A stretch of DNA of 64,000 nucleotides from G942493275 sp942493275 (GTDB lineage Bacteria; Actinomycetota; Coriobacteriia; Anaerosomatales; PHET01). Under the pieces are notes generated by a model. That model ran no database searches and was not told the origin of the DNA. It worked only from the letters and a program-made list of their open reading frames with translations. The position numbers and the translations under genes were made by a program. The DNA is taken from positions 1,736,001 to 1,800,000 of the forward strand of contig OW818687.1 in the NCBI GenBank assembly GCA_942493275.1, written 5' to 3'. Shown here in pieces: positions 1 through 8,288 of the stretch (positions within the stretch are counted from its first letter, which is position 1; each line of letters starts with the position of its first letter).

Positions 1-2
1 TC

Positions 3-1067
3 GACATCTGGAAGACCAACTTCCCCAACCAGGACACGTTCGTGTGGAACAGCATCACCTACACCTACGGCAAGGACGTCGGGTGCGGCGGATCGCAGTC
101 CGCAGGTTCCTGGACGTGCCACTACTCCGACTTGGTGAAGGAGCACGCAACGGCTGCTGCCGGTGGCGCTGGCCGTTCGATGGACCTCGGCGGCGTCGGT
201 TGCGGTGTTTGCCACACCGACAAGGGCGGTACGGTCGGTACCGGCGCGAACCGCTCGGGCGTCATCGCCACGATCGCCGCGAACGACATGCGCTGTACCA
301 GTTGCCATACGGGCAACCTGACAACCGGCGTCGATGCTGCTCACCAGGGCGTCGCCACGCGCACCGGCAGCATCGTCAAGGGCCAGGGAGATCCGCTCAA
401 CGAGTTCAAGGCCTATCCGCAGACAAACGGTGTGGACGCCTCCGGTGGACACCGCGCCAGCCCGGCCAACCCGGTCTGGCCGCGCACGACGTTCACCGGC
501 ACCGTCAACGGCGTGACGCCGGGCACTCTCGCATGGGCCGGCACGTATACCGGCACCAACCCGCGCACCAGCGCGACGTGGAAGAACGGCGACTTCGTGA
601 TGTGCGAGGACTGCCACTACTTCGCTGCTGGCGCTACCGGCCCGCAGGGTGCAAGCGTCCCGTTCTACTTCGACGGAGCCAGCGCCTCCGGCGGTTCACC
701 CACAGGCATCGCGGCAGGCACTCACTGGTACGACTCGAACCCTTCGAAGACGACGCCTGCGCCGTGCAACAAGTGCCACCTCACTCTGTCGTCAGCGGTG
801 CACGGCAAGTCGAAGCACGCGATCGCTTGCGCCTCGTGCCACATCACCATCCCGCACGCCTGGAAGCGTCCGCGCCTCCTGCGCCGCATCACGGGCGGCA
901 CGCTGCAGGGCATCACGCAGGACGCGGCGCCGTATACCTCGGCGACATACCCCAACGGCACGACCGCATACAGGGTCACAGCCGGGCAGACGAGCTTCGG
1001 GTCCTCAGGCGACTGCGTCACCGCTGGGTGTTCCGGACACTCAGGCGGCACGCCCTACTGGCCGTAA
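3..1067 (+). CDS. Multihaem c-type cytochrome, C-terminal part (5' truncated by window edge)
   Basis: The reading frame is open to the left edge, so this is the end of a larger exported cytochrome; position 42 (GTG) is only an internal codon. Five CXXCH haem-binding motifs are visible (CGVCH, CTSCH, CEDCH, CNKCH, CASCH). A widely spaced C-X10-CH lies at 84-122 and may or may not bind haem. The end carries an IPHAWKRPRLL segment and a final C-X4-C-X2-H stretch without a CH pair. Both recur at the end of the 15-haem cytochrome ending at 55564 (IPHGWRRPRLL), so the two are paralogues. It is followed by a hairpin terminator and a ResB-CcsA pair, the same arrangement as at 51.6-57.8 kb. Role inferred: extracytoplasmic electron transfer. 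The total haem number and any signal peptide lie outside the window. Confidence 0.9.
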   Translation, partial: DIWKTNFPNQDTFVWNSITYTYGKDVGCGGSQSAGSWTCHYSDLVKEHATAAAGGAGRSMDLGGVGCGVCHTDKGGTVGTGANRSGVIATIAANDMRCTSCHTGNLTTGVDAAHQGVATRTGSIVKGQGDPLNEFKAYPQTNGVDASGGHRASPANPVWPRTTFTGTVNGVTPGTLAWAGTYTGTNPRTSATWKNGDFVMCEDCHYFAAGATGPQGASVPFYFDGASASGGSPTGIAAGTHWYDSNPSKTTPAPCNKCHLTLSSAVHGKSKHAIACASCHITIPHAWKRPRLLRRITGGTLQGITQDAAPYTSATYPNGTTAYRVTAGQTSFGSSGDCVTAGCSGHSGGTPYWP

Positions 1068-1090
1068 GCACGACCATCGGATAGGGTGAA

Positions 1091-1116
1091 GAGGGTCCGC
1101 CCGTCGGCGGGCCCTC
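1091..1116 (+). terminator. Hairpin terminator after the first cytochrome
   Basis: An 11-base stem with one G-T pair (gagggtccgcc / ggcgggccctc) closes on a 4-base loop. It is followed by a short pyrimidine stretch but no long T run. No promoter is visible in the 25 bases before the next gene, so it may act as a partial terminator or mRNA-processing site inside an operon. Confidence 0.65.
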
Positions 1117-1141
1117 CTCTGTTCGGAAGGCAGGATTCCAC

Positions 1142-2413
1142 ATCGACACGCTGTACAGATTCCTGAGGTCGCGCCGCAACGCCGTCGGGCTGATTGCGGG
1201 CATAGGGCTGTACGCAATCGTCGTCACCACGATCGACAAGTCGGGCGATGCGCCGTCGTGGTTGGAACCCTTCGGTGGATTCTTCGCCAACCCTGTATTC
1301 CTGCTGGCAGCCGTGTGGCTCGCTGCCTCCACCGCGGCGTGCTCGTGGGAGCGCACGGCCCGCGCGCTCGGGCTGTGGCGTGCCGCGCGACAGGAGTCTG
1401 GCGACAGCGTTGGCCCCGGCCGCGTCTTGGTCGAACTCCCCGAGTCCGAAGCGCTGACGACCGAGGTCGTCTGCCAGCGAATCGAGTCCCTCGGGCTGAA
1501 CGCTCGCGAGGACGACGTGGCGGTGGTCGGGCACTCGGGATTGGTCGGGCTGCTCGGCAGTCCGGTCTTTCACTGGGGGCTCGTCGGCGTCATGACGTTT
1601 GCGCTCCTGGGCCAGATGACCCGCTCCGAGGGCATCATCGACGTTGCGGAAGGCACGTCTGTGGTCGAGTCCGCTGACGCGTACTCCGGCTCGCTCGACA
1701 GCGGACCGCTCTTCCCAGGCAGGCACACCGGTCTAATAATCGCATTGGCCAGTGTCGAAGAGACGGTGATGGTCGGTGAGGTGAACATGGGCCGATCACC
1801 GCTGATCCAGCTTTACGACGATCTGGCTTTCGTCGCAGAGGGCCTCGTGTATCCGAACAGTCCTCTGAAGTACGGTTCTCTCACCCTGCACCGTACTGAC
1901 GTGGGTCCCGGCGCCATGATCGACCTCACGTTTCCCAACGGGGAGGATGTCGATGACTTCCCGATCCTGTTCGCGCGGATCGAGGGCGCGGTGCAGCCGG
2001 CATATGCGGAGATTTCGGGACCGGGCGGCGCCAAGACGGTCTACTTCACCGCAGAGTCCGGCGTGAAGGTCGCCGCGCGCGAGGGCTCGATGGACGCGAG
2101 CGCAACCGTGTTGGCCGAGGGTGATTCCATGACCCTCTCGGACGGAACGGTTCTCGCCTTTGACCGGGCCGTGCCGTACGCACGGCTGACCGTGGTCAAC
2201 GACTGGACGCTTCCCTGGATATGGGCGAGCTGTATACTCGCGGGCCTCGGCTTTGCACTGACGCTCGCCGTACCCACGAGGATCGTGTGGGTCGGGATGA
2301 CGGACGACGGGATGCAGAGCGTCTTCGTGTACTGTCCGCGTATGGACCCCGCCTTCCCGCTGTACGCGAAGAGGGCATTTGGTGCCTCGGAAGAGGAGAG
2401 CGCACACGCATGA
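1142..2413 (+). CDS. ResB-like cytochrome c biogenesis protein (copy 1)
   Basis: System II cytochrome c maturation protein that works with CcsA to deliver haem to apocytochromes outside the membrane. From the chosen start it has about 423 residues. Transmembrane segments lie near residues 15-30 and 50-70 and around 150, where the ResB-type histidine sits in 'SPVFHWG', and another lies near the C-terminus. It is closely similar to the ResB at 55647 (both have a TRSEG stretch after the third helix). The start is odd. The first helix aligns with that paralogue, yet no ATG, GTG or TTG exists in frame between the stop at 1082 and TTG 1262. An AGG-rich ribosome site at 1129-1134 sits 7 bases before ATC 1142. 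Starting at TTG 1262 would delete the first helix. The end overlaps ccsA by 4 bases. Function is secure; the start is uncertain. Confidence 0.85.
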   Translation: MDTLYRFLRSRRNAVGLIAGIGLYAIVVTTIDKSGDAPSWLEPFGGFFANPVFLLAAVWLAASTAACSWERTARALGLWRAARQESGDSVGPGRVLVELPESEALTTEVVCQRIESLGLNAREDDVAVVGHSGLVGLLGSPVFHWGLVGVMTFALLGQMTRSEGIIDVAEGTSVVESADAYSGSLDSGPLFPGRHTGLIIALASVEETVMVGEVNMGRSPLIQLYDDLAFVAEGLVYPNSPLKYGSLTLHRTDVGPGAMIDLTFPNGEDVDDFPILFARIEGAVQPAYAEISGPGGAKTVYFTAESGVKVAAREGSMDASATVLAEGDSMTLSDGTVLAFDRAVPYARLTVVNDWTLPWIWASCILAGLGFALTLAVPTRIVWVGMTDDGMQSVFVYCPRMDPAFPLYAKRAFGASEEESAHA

Positions 2414-3243
2414 CCGATCTCGAACTGATCCTTACTTGGGTGGCCATCGGAGCTTACGCACTTGCGTCGGCCGCGATGATACCCGCGTTCATTCTGGACA
2501 AGCCGCGCCTCCTTCGAGTCGGCATGACTCTGGTTGTGGTGGGGGCGGTCGCACAGTTCGCCGCTCTCGTGTCGCGTTCGATCCGCTCGGGACATCTCCC
2601 GATGCTCGGCTTCTTCGAGGTCGCTTCCGGACTTGTCTTCGTCATGGTCGTCGGCTACCTGCTTCTGTCGTGGCGGTACCACGGGCTGACCATCGCGGGC
2701 GCGGCGATAATGCCGGTCGCCTTCATGTTGCTGGGGGCGACTCTGCTGGTTGATCCGGCGGTGCAGGAGATCAGCGGCAGTCTCGCGAGCATCTGGCTGG
2801 CCGTCCACGTGCTGTTCGCGAACCTCGCCTACGGCTTCTACGCTGCGGCATTCGTGATGGCGTCGGCCTACCTTATGCGGCAGAGCCGCTACGCCGAGCG
2901 ATGGAAGACATGGCTCGACCGTCTGCCTCCACAGGAGGTGCTCGACGAGCTCCAGTTCAAGATCGTCGGTGCCGGCTTCCTGTTTCAGGGCATCATGATC
3001 GCCACGGGCGCGATTTGGGCAAACGAGGCATGGGGTCGCTACTGGGGCTGGGACGCGATGGAGATATGGTCGCTCATCGCGTGGGGCGTCTACGCGCTGT
3101 ATCTTCACCTCACGCTGACGATGGGGTGGAGGGGGAACCGCGCGGCGTGGGTGCTCGTCATCGCGCTGCCTGTGATAGCGTTCTCGCTGCTCGGGGTGCC
3201 GGTGGTATACGACTCGATACACGGCGCCTATCTATCCTTGTGA
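2410..3243 (+). CDS. ccsA: CcsA/ResC-like haem exporter-lyase subunit (copy 1)
   Basis: Integral membrane partner of ResB in system II cytochrome c maturation; it presents haem on the outer face for thioether attachment to CXXCH. The protein is 277 residues with about eight hydrophobic segments. The tryptophan-rich WWD signature of the family is intact near residue 205 (WGRYWGWDAMEIWSL), and conserved histidines lie near the flanking helices. ATG 2410 overlaps the resB stop by 4 bases (ATGA), which implies translational coupling. The frame continues upstream inside resB, but that extension is antiparallel to the family start and has no ribosome site. This copy is nearest in sequence to the CcsA at 56950. 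Confidence 0.93.
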   Translation: MTDLELILTWVAIGAYALASAAMIPAFILDKPRLLRVGMTLVVVGAVAQFAALVSRSIRSGHLPMLGFFEVASGLVFVMVVGYLLLSWRYHGLTIAGAAIMPVAFMLLGATLLVDPAVQEISGSLASIWLAVHVLFANLAYGFYAAAFVMASAYLMRQSRYAERWKTWLDRLPPQEVLDELQFKIVGAGFLFQGIMIATGAIWANEAWGRYWGWDAMEIWSLIAWGVYALYLHLTLTMGWRGNRAAWVLVIALPVIAFSLLGVPVVYDSIHGAYLSL

Positions 3244-3244
3244 G

Positions 3245-3274
3245 TTGTTTATCTGGCGTGCTTCCTGCTTAATG
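3245..3274 (+). promoter_or_regulatory. Possible promoter for the TPR-NHL genes
   Basis: TTGTTT (3245-3250) and TTAATG (3269-3274) are 18 bases apart, and a TG sits one base before the -10. The stretch is AT-richer than its surroundings and lies 45 bases before the next start. The match is modest. Confidence 0.3.
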
Positions 3275-3316
3275 TGAAGGGTGTCACACATCAAGAAGTG
3301 GAGACTGCAGTAGTCC

Positions 3317-4387
3317 ATGACCGACGATGCCGACGAGCTCGAGCCGGTAGGGGATGACTTCTGGGCCCCGGATGATGACGGCGCCACCGACGGTGACGCC
3401 GATTCTGTCGTTCTCGGACAGCGTGTCGAGGACTCCACCGACACAGAATCCCGCCCCCCGGTCGATGACACCGGAGACGGAACCGAGGACGACGACCTGG
3501 GTGATGCGGACCTGGATCACGACGTCGATGACGAGGACGCCGAGATCGAGGACCTGACTGCGGCGAGCCCCGTCGAGGAGCATGAGGAAGACGATGCCGA
3601 CGCGTGTGCGCACGCGGGCGAGGCGGCCGATGATGACGAAGACCTCGGAGATGATGAAGTCGAGGAGCCGGCGCCTGCATTCAGGCTCGACCCGGTGTCC
3701 CGATGGCTTCTGGGTGTTTCTTTTGGGCTGATCGTCGTGCTGCTTGTCACCACTGGCGCGATGCTCTACTACCTCACCACTCTCAACCACGCGCCCCGTA
3801 CGGCGATTGAGCGCGAGGTGGTCGTGTGGGAGACCGCCGTCGTCGAGCGACCCGGTGACGCGCAGGCATGGGGGCAGCTCGCGTATGCGTATGCCGCGGC
3901 GGAGCGTTGGGGCGACGCGCTCGACACCGTCGATCGCGGAATCAAGACCACCGATCAGAAGGCACTAGTTGTGGTGGAGGCCGACATCCTCCGTTTCGCG
4001 GGCCGCTACACCGAGGCGCGGGCTGCGTACGACAGAGCAGAGACAGAGATCAAGAACTTGGTCGCGCGGGTGAAGGAAGAACAACAGAAGAAGGGCGTCT
4101 ACGTGGAGCAGACCGACCAGTCGCTCACGGGTGTCTTCTACGGTCGCGCACTCACGCGGTACGAGTTAGGCGATCTTGATGGTGCCATCGAGGACGTCAA
4201 GAAGGCGATTGCGCTCGCACCCGAACAGGCCTCGATGTCGGTGACGCTCGGCGAGTACTACTTGGAGGCCGGGGAGAAGCAGAAGGCGCGCGAGATGTTC
4301 ACCGCGGCGCTGAAGTACATACCGGACTACCAGGAGGCGCTCGATGGCCTTCAGCGCGCCGGAGGGGCGGACAACAGTGGTCAATGA
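3317..4387 (+). CDS. Membrane-anchored TPR protein with acidic cytoplasmic tail
   Basis: The protein has 356 residues. Residues 1-125 are extremely rich in Asp and Glu and have no obvious fold. One transmembrane helix follows (about 129-152, beginning WLLGVSFG). The rest (about 165-350) is helical with tetratricopeptide repeats, for example 'AWGQLAYAYAAAERWGDAL' and 'YGRALTRYELGDLDGAIED'. By topology the TPR domain should be outside the membrane, as in CcmH/NrfG-type helpers that hold apocytochromes. This role is inferred from position between a ResB-CcsA pair and cytochromes. It overlaps the following NHL gene. A shorter paralogue (48387) precedes another NHL gene and more cytochromes, so TPR-NHL is a conserved pair. 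Start ATG 3317 lies downstream of a possible promoter. Confidence 0.85.
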   Translation: MTDDADELEPVGDDFWAPDDDGATDGDADSVVLGQRVEDSTDTESRPPVDDTGDGTEDDDLGDADLDHDVDDEDAEIEDLTAASPVEEHEEDDADACAHAGEAADDDEDLGDDEVEEPAPAFRLDPVSRWLLGVSFGLIVVLLVTTGAMLYYLTTLNHAPRTAIEREVVVWETAVVERPGDAQAWGQLAYAYAAAERWGDALDTVDRGIKTTDQKALVVVEADILRFAGRYTEARAAYDRAETEIKNLVARVKEEQQKKGVYVEQTDQSLTGVFYGRALTRYELGDLDGAIEDVKKAIALAPEQASMSVTLGEYYLEAGEKQKAREMFTAALKYIPDYQEALDGLQRAGGADNSGQ

Positions 4388-5612
4388 CGCGCCGGCTCCC
4401 GGTGCCAATCGCACCCGGACAGTACTGCTTGTGGCGGTCGTCGTGCTCATTCTTCTTCTGGGTGGGCTCGTGTACCTCTTCTTCACACTGTTGCAGCCAT
4501 CCGGATTGCCTGACCAACTCAACAGGCCGGTCGAGCGCGAAATGCAGTGGGTTCGCTCGCTCTACGGTTTTGGTCCTTCTGCCGATGAGCAGTTGCTGTC
4601 TCCGTCCTCGGTTGCCATCGCGCCCAACGGCGACACATACGCGACCGATCCGACCCGCGCACGAATCATGGTGTTTCGCCCGGACGGTACCTTCAAGGAG
4701 CTTATTCACACCGGAGCAGGCGGCGTCGAGCGCGGGCAGTTTGTCCGGCCCGAGTCCATCGACATCGACGCGTCGGGCAACATCTACATCGCGGACAGCT
4801 GGGCCAACAAGATAGTGGTCCTCGATTCGACGGGCAGGTTCGTCACCGAGTGGCCCGTCGACCAGCAGGCGCGAGGCGTCTACGTCGACGACGGCAAGGT
4901 GTACGTACTCGATGTCGGCAAGATCATCATCTTCGATACGCAAGGCACGCGGTTGTCCAGCTTCGGGGTCCGAGGCAATAAGACCGGGCAGATCGACGCT
5001 TACCAGGGTGTCACCGCGGCAGACGGCAAGGTGTTCTTGGCCGATTCGTTCAACAAGCGGATGCAGTCCTTCGACGAGAGCGGTGCCGTGCTCTGGGCGA
5101 TCCCTTCCGGCGATGCACCCCGGTCGGGCCCGGCCAGCAGAACCGCGTCGGGAAGCGATGAGTCTTCCTCTGCCGCGGTTCCCGACCACCGGTGGGATCT
5201 TCCGCAGGATCTCGTGTTCGACGGACGCGGCCGGCTTGTCGTAGTGGACGCTTTCCAGTTCGAAATGGCGGTCGTGGATCCGGAGACGGGCAAGGTCGAT
5301 GCCACCTATGGCGCATTCGGTCGTGAGGATGGCCAGTTCTTCTACCCGACGTCGATAGATTACGATCCGGTCCGCGACTGGTTCGCAATCGCCGACACCA
5401 ACAACAATCGTGTGCAGATCGTGCGGATTCCTGCATCTGGCGGCGGGCTCGCCGAATCGGTATGGCGCCTCGCGTCGAGCCCCTACAGGTACCTCGCCAT
5501 ACCAGCGGCTTTGGCACTGATTGCGCTAGTACTGTCGTTGTGGGCGGGACGTCGAGTGATGCGGCGCAGCATGCAGGCGGCGCAGGAAGTCACGCATGAA
5601 GTTTCTGCCTGA
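4377..5612 (+). CDS. Membrane-anchored NHL-repeat beta-propeller protein
   Basis: Start GTG 4377 is preferred: it has GGAGG at 4361-4365 and overlaps the upstream stop. ATG 4344 is possible but needs a longer overlap. The 411-residue protein has an N-terminal transmembrane helix (about 13-37), then six or so NHL-type repeats of the pattern 'P.si.v...G.iYVAD..NnrI.vfd' (about 70-350). A second transmembrane helix is at the C-terminus (about 372-392), followed by a basic tail. Such propellers are protein-binding scaffolds. The position between TPR protein and cytochrome suggests help in cytochrome assembly or docking, which is inference. The closest relative in the window is the NHL protein at 49088, which lacks the C-terminal helix. 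Confidence 0.85.
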   Translation: MVNDAPAPGANRTRTVLLVAVVVLILLLGGLVYLFFTLLQPSGLPDQLNRPVEREMQWVRSLYGFGPSADEQLLSPSSVAIAPNGDTYATDPTRARIMVFRPDGTFKELIHTGAGGVERGQFVRPESIDIDASGNIYIADSWANKIVVLDSTGRFVTEWPVDQQARGVYVDDGKVYVLDVGKIIIFDTQGTRLSSFGVRGNKTGQIDAYQGVTAADGKVFLADSFNKRMQSFDESGAVLWAIPSGDAPRSGPASRTASGSDESSSAAVPDHRWDLPQDLVFDGRGRLVVVDAFQFEMAVVDPETGKVDATYGAFGREDGQFFYPTSIDYDPVRDWFAIADTNNNRVQIVRIPASGGGLAESVWRLASSPYRYLAIPAALALIALVLSLWAGRRVMRRSMQAAQEVTHEVSA

Positions 5613-5629
5613 ATATGCCGATATAAAGA

Positions 5630-5659
5630 TTGATTTACCTTGCATAAGATTGATATTGT
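5630..5659 (+). promoter_or_regulatory. Probable promoter of the 6-haem cytochrome
   Basis: TTGATT (5630-5635) and TATTGT (5654-5659) are separated by 18 bases. A TG dinucleotide stands one base before the -10 (extended -10). This is the most AT-rich spot in the surrounding 5 kb and lies 73 bases before the GTG start. Confidence 0.5.
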
Positions 5660-5677
5660 ACTGAGGTGGTGGGTTTA

Positions 5678-5693
5678 GTTCGCTTCGGCGAAC
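5678..5693 (+). promoter_or_regulatory. UUCG-capped hairpin in the cytochrome leader
   Basis: GTTCGC and GCGAAC form a perfect 6-base stem with a TTCG tetraloop. It lies in the predicted 5' leader between promoter and start. It could stabilise the mRNA or end upstream transcripts; no T run follows. Confidence 0.5.
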
Positions 5694-5732
5694 GGGCGCA
5701 TTCACCATGTAGGCTCAACGGGAGGGACCATC

Positions 5733-6677
5733 GTGAGTAGGACACGCAAGCTGTGGCTGGTCGTGGGGATCGCCGCGGTTCTTATGCTCGCTTCGGCTTC
5801 GGCCGCCATTGCCGACACCGGGAGTTCGGGCTATCAGGCGTGGTCGACGGGTCTTCCGGGTAACCTTGGCTCAACTTCGCCGCATGGCGGCTACTCGACG
5901 ACGACCGTGAAGTGCGCGGTGTGCCACGCCGTTCACAACGCTGGAATCTTCAACGCCGGGTCCTCTGGTGGAGCGGCAGAGATCCTGCTTCAGACCAACG
6001 TCGCGGATGCATGCGAGTACTGTCACATGAATCTCGCCTCCGGCTACTCCCAGGTATATGGCGGAGTCGCATCGAACTACAATGGCGGCGACGTGAGCAA
6101 CGCCCACAACTGGTACGAGGTTTCGCCGGGTGTGTGGTCGGGCGTGACCTGCAACAAGTGTCACCAAGTTCACGCGGCTAATCAGGCAATGACTCTTAAC
6201 CCCTACCTGACCCAGAAGCTGCTGCGCGGATCGAAGACAACGAGCGCGCTTGATCCGAAGTACGACGAGCTTGCCGGCGCACCGACCGCATTGGACTCGC
6301 CCGACACGGCACTCACGAAGTGGTGCACCTCGTGTCACGCGACGAGCATCCCTACGCCGTACACCTACTACAACAACGAGTACAACACCGGAGCGGCTCA
6401 GAGCCACATCATGACGGCTGCTCCTGCCGCCTATGGCAACACGTCGGGCTCCTACAACGGCAAGGTGGCATGGCTCGACTCGAATCAGTGCTCATCGTGC
6501 CATGCTGACGGATACGGTACCTCTGCGTGGCCGCACTTCACGCCCGGTGTGCGCTTCCTGGTCACGGCGGCCAACTCGACCGCAGCGACCGCTGCTGCCA
6601 CAGCCGGCAGCGTTGACGGCATCTGCACCCGCTGCCATCGCACCGCAGGCGGCTCGGGTATCGGTATCGACTTCTAG
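5733..6677 (+). CDS. Secreted 6-haem c-type cytochrome
   Basis: GTG start with a GGGAGGG ribosome site. The 314-residue protein begins with a signal peptide (about 1-27, basic MSRTRK then a hydrophobic stretch ending AIADT). Six CXXCH motifs follow: CAVCH, CEYCH, CNKCH, CTSCH, CSSCH and CTRCH. Some carry a further histidine as CXXCHXXH, a usual source of distal axial ligands. No membrane anchor or lipobox is seen, so it is likely a free or surface-associated electron carrier. Its N-terminal stretch around PHGGYSTTTVKC resembles that of the 7-haem cytochrome at 50405, again next to a TPR-NHL pair. A strong bidirectional terminator follows. Confidence 0.92.
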   Translation: MSRTRKLWLVVGIAAVLMLASASAAIADTGSSGYQAWSTGLPGNLGSTSPHGGYSTTTVKCAVCHAVHNAGIFNAGSSGGAAEILLQTNVADACEYCHMNLASGYSQVYGGVASNYNGGDVSNAHNWYEVSPGVWSGVTCNKCHQVHAANQAMTLNPYLTQKLLRGSKTTSALDPKYDELAGAPTALDSPDTALTKWCTSCHATSIPTPYTYYNNEYNTGAAQSHIMTAAPAAYGNTSGSYNGKVAWLDSNQCSSCHADGYGTSAWPHFTPGVRFLVTAANSTAATAAATAGSVDGICTRCHRTAGGSGIGIDF

Positions 6678-6699
6678 ATCTGACGATTCCGGACTACAA

Positions 6700-6725
6700 G
6701 AAGGGCGCCGCATGCGGCGCCCTTC
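6700..6725. terminator. Bidirectional terminator between convergent cytochrome genes
   Basis: A perfect 26-base palindrome (gaagggcgccgca and its complement) is followed by a T-rich run on the plus strand (tcttctttg). It lies between the stop codons of the 6-haem cytochrome and the minus-strand NapC-like gene, so it can serve both. Confidence 0.85.
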
Positions 6726-6761
6726 TTCTTTGTTGGCCTCTGGTTCCGCGCTGTCCCGAAG

Positions 6762-7451
6762 CTAGCGCCCCTCTTCGGTCCTCGGAATGACATGACCTTG
6801 GGCGCCGTGACACGTCTTGCAGGTCCTCTCCCGTGACATCACCATGCCGTGAGTGAAGAGCCCACCGTTGCGGCCAACGATCGTCTGCGTCTTCAGACCC
6901 TCGTGGCACTGCAGGCACGCTTCCTCAGGCACGGGTCTCGGAGTGGCGCTCGTCTCGGTCAGCTCGTAGTACAGACTGCGCGAGCGAGCAACGAGCGCCG
7001 TAGGCATGCTCACCCACGGGGGGCCTTCGTGACAGCGAACGCAGTCAATCTCGGCATGTGATGAGAACCGCCAGTTGTCCGCCGGCTTACTCATCGCATG
7101 GCACGTCCTCGTGCAATACTCGTTTGACGATGTCGTGTGGTACCACGTCGCACCCGCTGCCAGCAGTCCGATTGCCAGGATCGTCAGTGTGACGAGTATG
7201 CTCTCCCACCGCTTTGCGAGGCGACGGCGGTGGGCGAGCCTCGCGAGGAAGCCCAGATCAGCAGAAGCCTCCTCCGGCTCGGGCTCAGGCACAGGGGTCT
7301 TGGCCCGGCGGCCGGGAAGAGCGATCGCGATCAGAAGCAGAACGAGAACGATGGCCAGTAGCACCACGATGGCGATGGCCACCCCGACTGCCTGGGGGTT
7401 CTGCTGTGGCAGCCGGATGAGCTCTCTGAGAGCGTCGAGGCGGTCCTGCAA
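6762..7451 (-). CDS. NapC/NirT-type membrane tetrahaem cytochrome c
   Basis: The 229-residue protein starts at TTG 7451, with AGAGGA 7 bases upstream. A first transmembrane helix (about 23-45) is followed by a Pro/Glu-rich linker, and a second helix lies at about 84-105. The exported part has four haem sites: one with an extra residue (CTRTCH, followed by AM as in the CXXCHXM first site of NrfH/NapC), then CVRCH, CLQCH and CKTCH. The family oxidises menaquinol and hands electrons to exported cytochromes, and that role is inferred here. Two helices instead of the usual single anchor is unusual. It is transcribed opposite to its neighbours. Confidence 0.88.
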   Translation of the reverse strand: MQDRLDALRELIRLPQQNPQAVGVAIAIVVLLAIVLVLLLIAIALPGRRAKTPVPEPEPEEASADLGFLARLAHRRRLAKRWESILVTLTILAIGLLAAGATWYHTTSSNEYCTRTCHAMSKPADNWRFSSHAEIDCVRCHEGPPWVSMPTALVARSRSLYYELTETSATPRPVPEEACLQCHEGLKTQTIVGRNGGLFTHGMVMSRERTCKTCHGAQGHVIPRTEEGR

Positions 7452-7565
7452 AGCCAGATCCTCTTCTCTGTGGTCGACCGTGCCAATGGTATCACCGGGC
7501 GCGCGCCTGGCCCTGCCGCGGGTCTCGGCATCCCGATTGCTTCAGACCAGAGGTGTCCGCACCGA

Positions 7566-7574
7566 TGATAGGAT
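7566..7574 (+). promoter_or_regulatory. Possible extended -10 promoter
   Basis: TGA-TAGGAT has the TG-N-TANNNT pattern of an extended -10, 43 bases before the lipoprotein start. No good -35 is visible. Confidence 0.35.
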
Positions 7575-7616
7575 AGAGCGGTTGTACCCGCCGCGTGCGT
7601 TTCTAGGAGGAGCTTG

Positions 7617-8288
7617 GTGCGCAACCTTTCACACTCTCGCCCCCGGCGTCTGGTCGTCGTGGTGGTACTCATGCTCGCGCTCCTGCTGACCGCCTGCGGT
7701 CGCGGAGACAAGGAAGCGAACCTGAGGCTCAAGGATGCGAATACCGGCGCTGGCGTCACTCAGGCCGGGCAGAGCCCGACTGAGTCGGTTGAAGCGACGG
7801 CTGGTCAGCCGAAGTCGGAAGCCCCGGCCGCTTCAGCAGGCGGGTCGAAGGGCGATTCCGCCTCGGGAGGCAACTCCTCCGGCGGTACGTCCTCCAAGGG
7901 CGACGCGCCCTCGGGCAACTCCTCTGGGTCTGACAAGGGCGCCACCCCCCAGAGCGGCATGAAGGTTCGGATCATGTTCTGGAACGACACCAACTCCAAG
8001 GATCCCAAGGGCGCGGAGATCATCGTCGGCCCCACAAGCTACAAGCCCAACACGTCGTCCAAGTCCGGCACAGGGGTCATCGGCCCGTGTGCGTACGGCA
8101 AGACACTGACGCTGGTCGTCTACCCGGACGGCCGGGATGGCAAGAAGATCGAGGTCCCATTCAAGGTGACCACGTCCATGGAGGCGGCCTCCGAGAGGGA
8201 CGCCGTCCACGTCTCGATCTCCGACGACAAGGTCAGGGTGCTTGGCAACGCGATCGACAACTTCGACCAGACGTTCAACCGCTTCTAG
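7617..8288 (+). CDS. Lipoprotein of unknown function
   Basis: Start GTG 7617 is 6 bases after AGGAGG (7605-7610); TTG 7614 is too close to it. The 223-residue protein has a signal peptide ending in a lipobox (LLTAC, Cys near residue 25). A long low-complexity linker rich in Ser, Gly, Ala and Pro follows (about 45-115). A compact C-terminal domain of roughly 105 residues starts near 'MKVRIMFWND'. I do not recognise that domain. The layout is that of a surface-tethered domain held away from the membrane. It overlaps the start of the following secreted propeller gene, suggesting coexpression. Confidence 0.8.
   Translation: MRNLSHSRPRRLVVVVVLMLALLLTACGRGDKEANLRLKDANTGAGVTQAGQSPTESVEATAGQPKSEAPAASAGGSKGDSASGGNSSGGTSSKGDAPSGNSSGSDKGATPQSGMKVRIMFWNDTNSKDPKGAEIIVGPTSYKPNTSSKSGTGVIGPCAYGKTLTLVVYPDGRDGKKIEVPFKVTTSMEAASERDAVHVSISDDKVRVLGNAIDNFDQTFNRF

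Noticed and set aside
1..1067. A broken or pseudogene cytochrome at the left edge
   Set aside because: The frame is open to the edge; it is truncated by the window, not by mutation.
2221..2409. Longer N-terminus of CcsA copy 1
   Set aside because: It lies wholly within resB in another frame; ATG 2410 overlaps the stop as in the other pairs.
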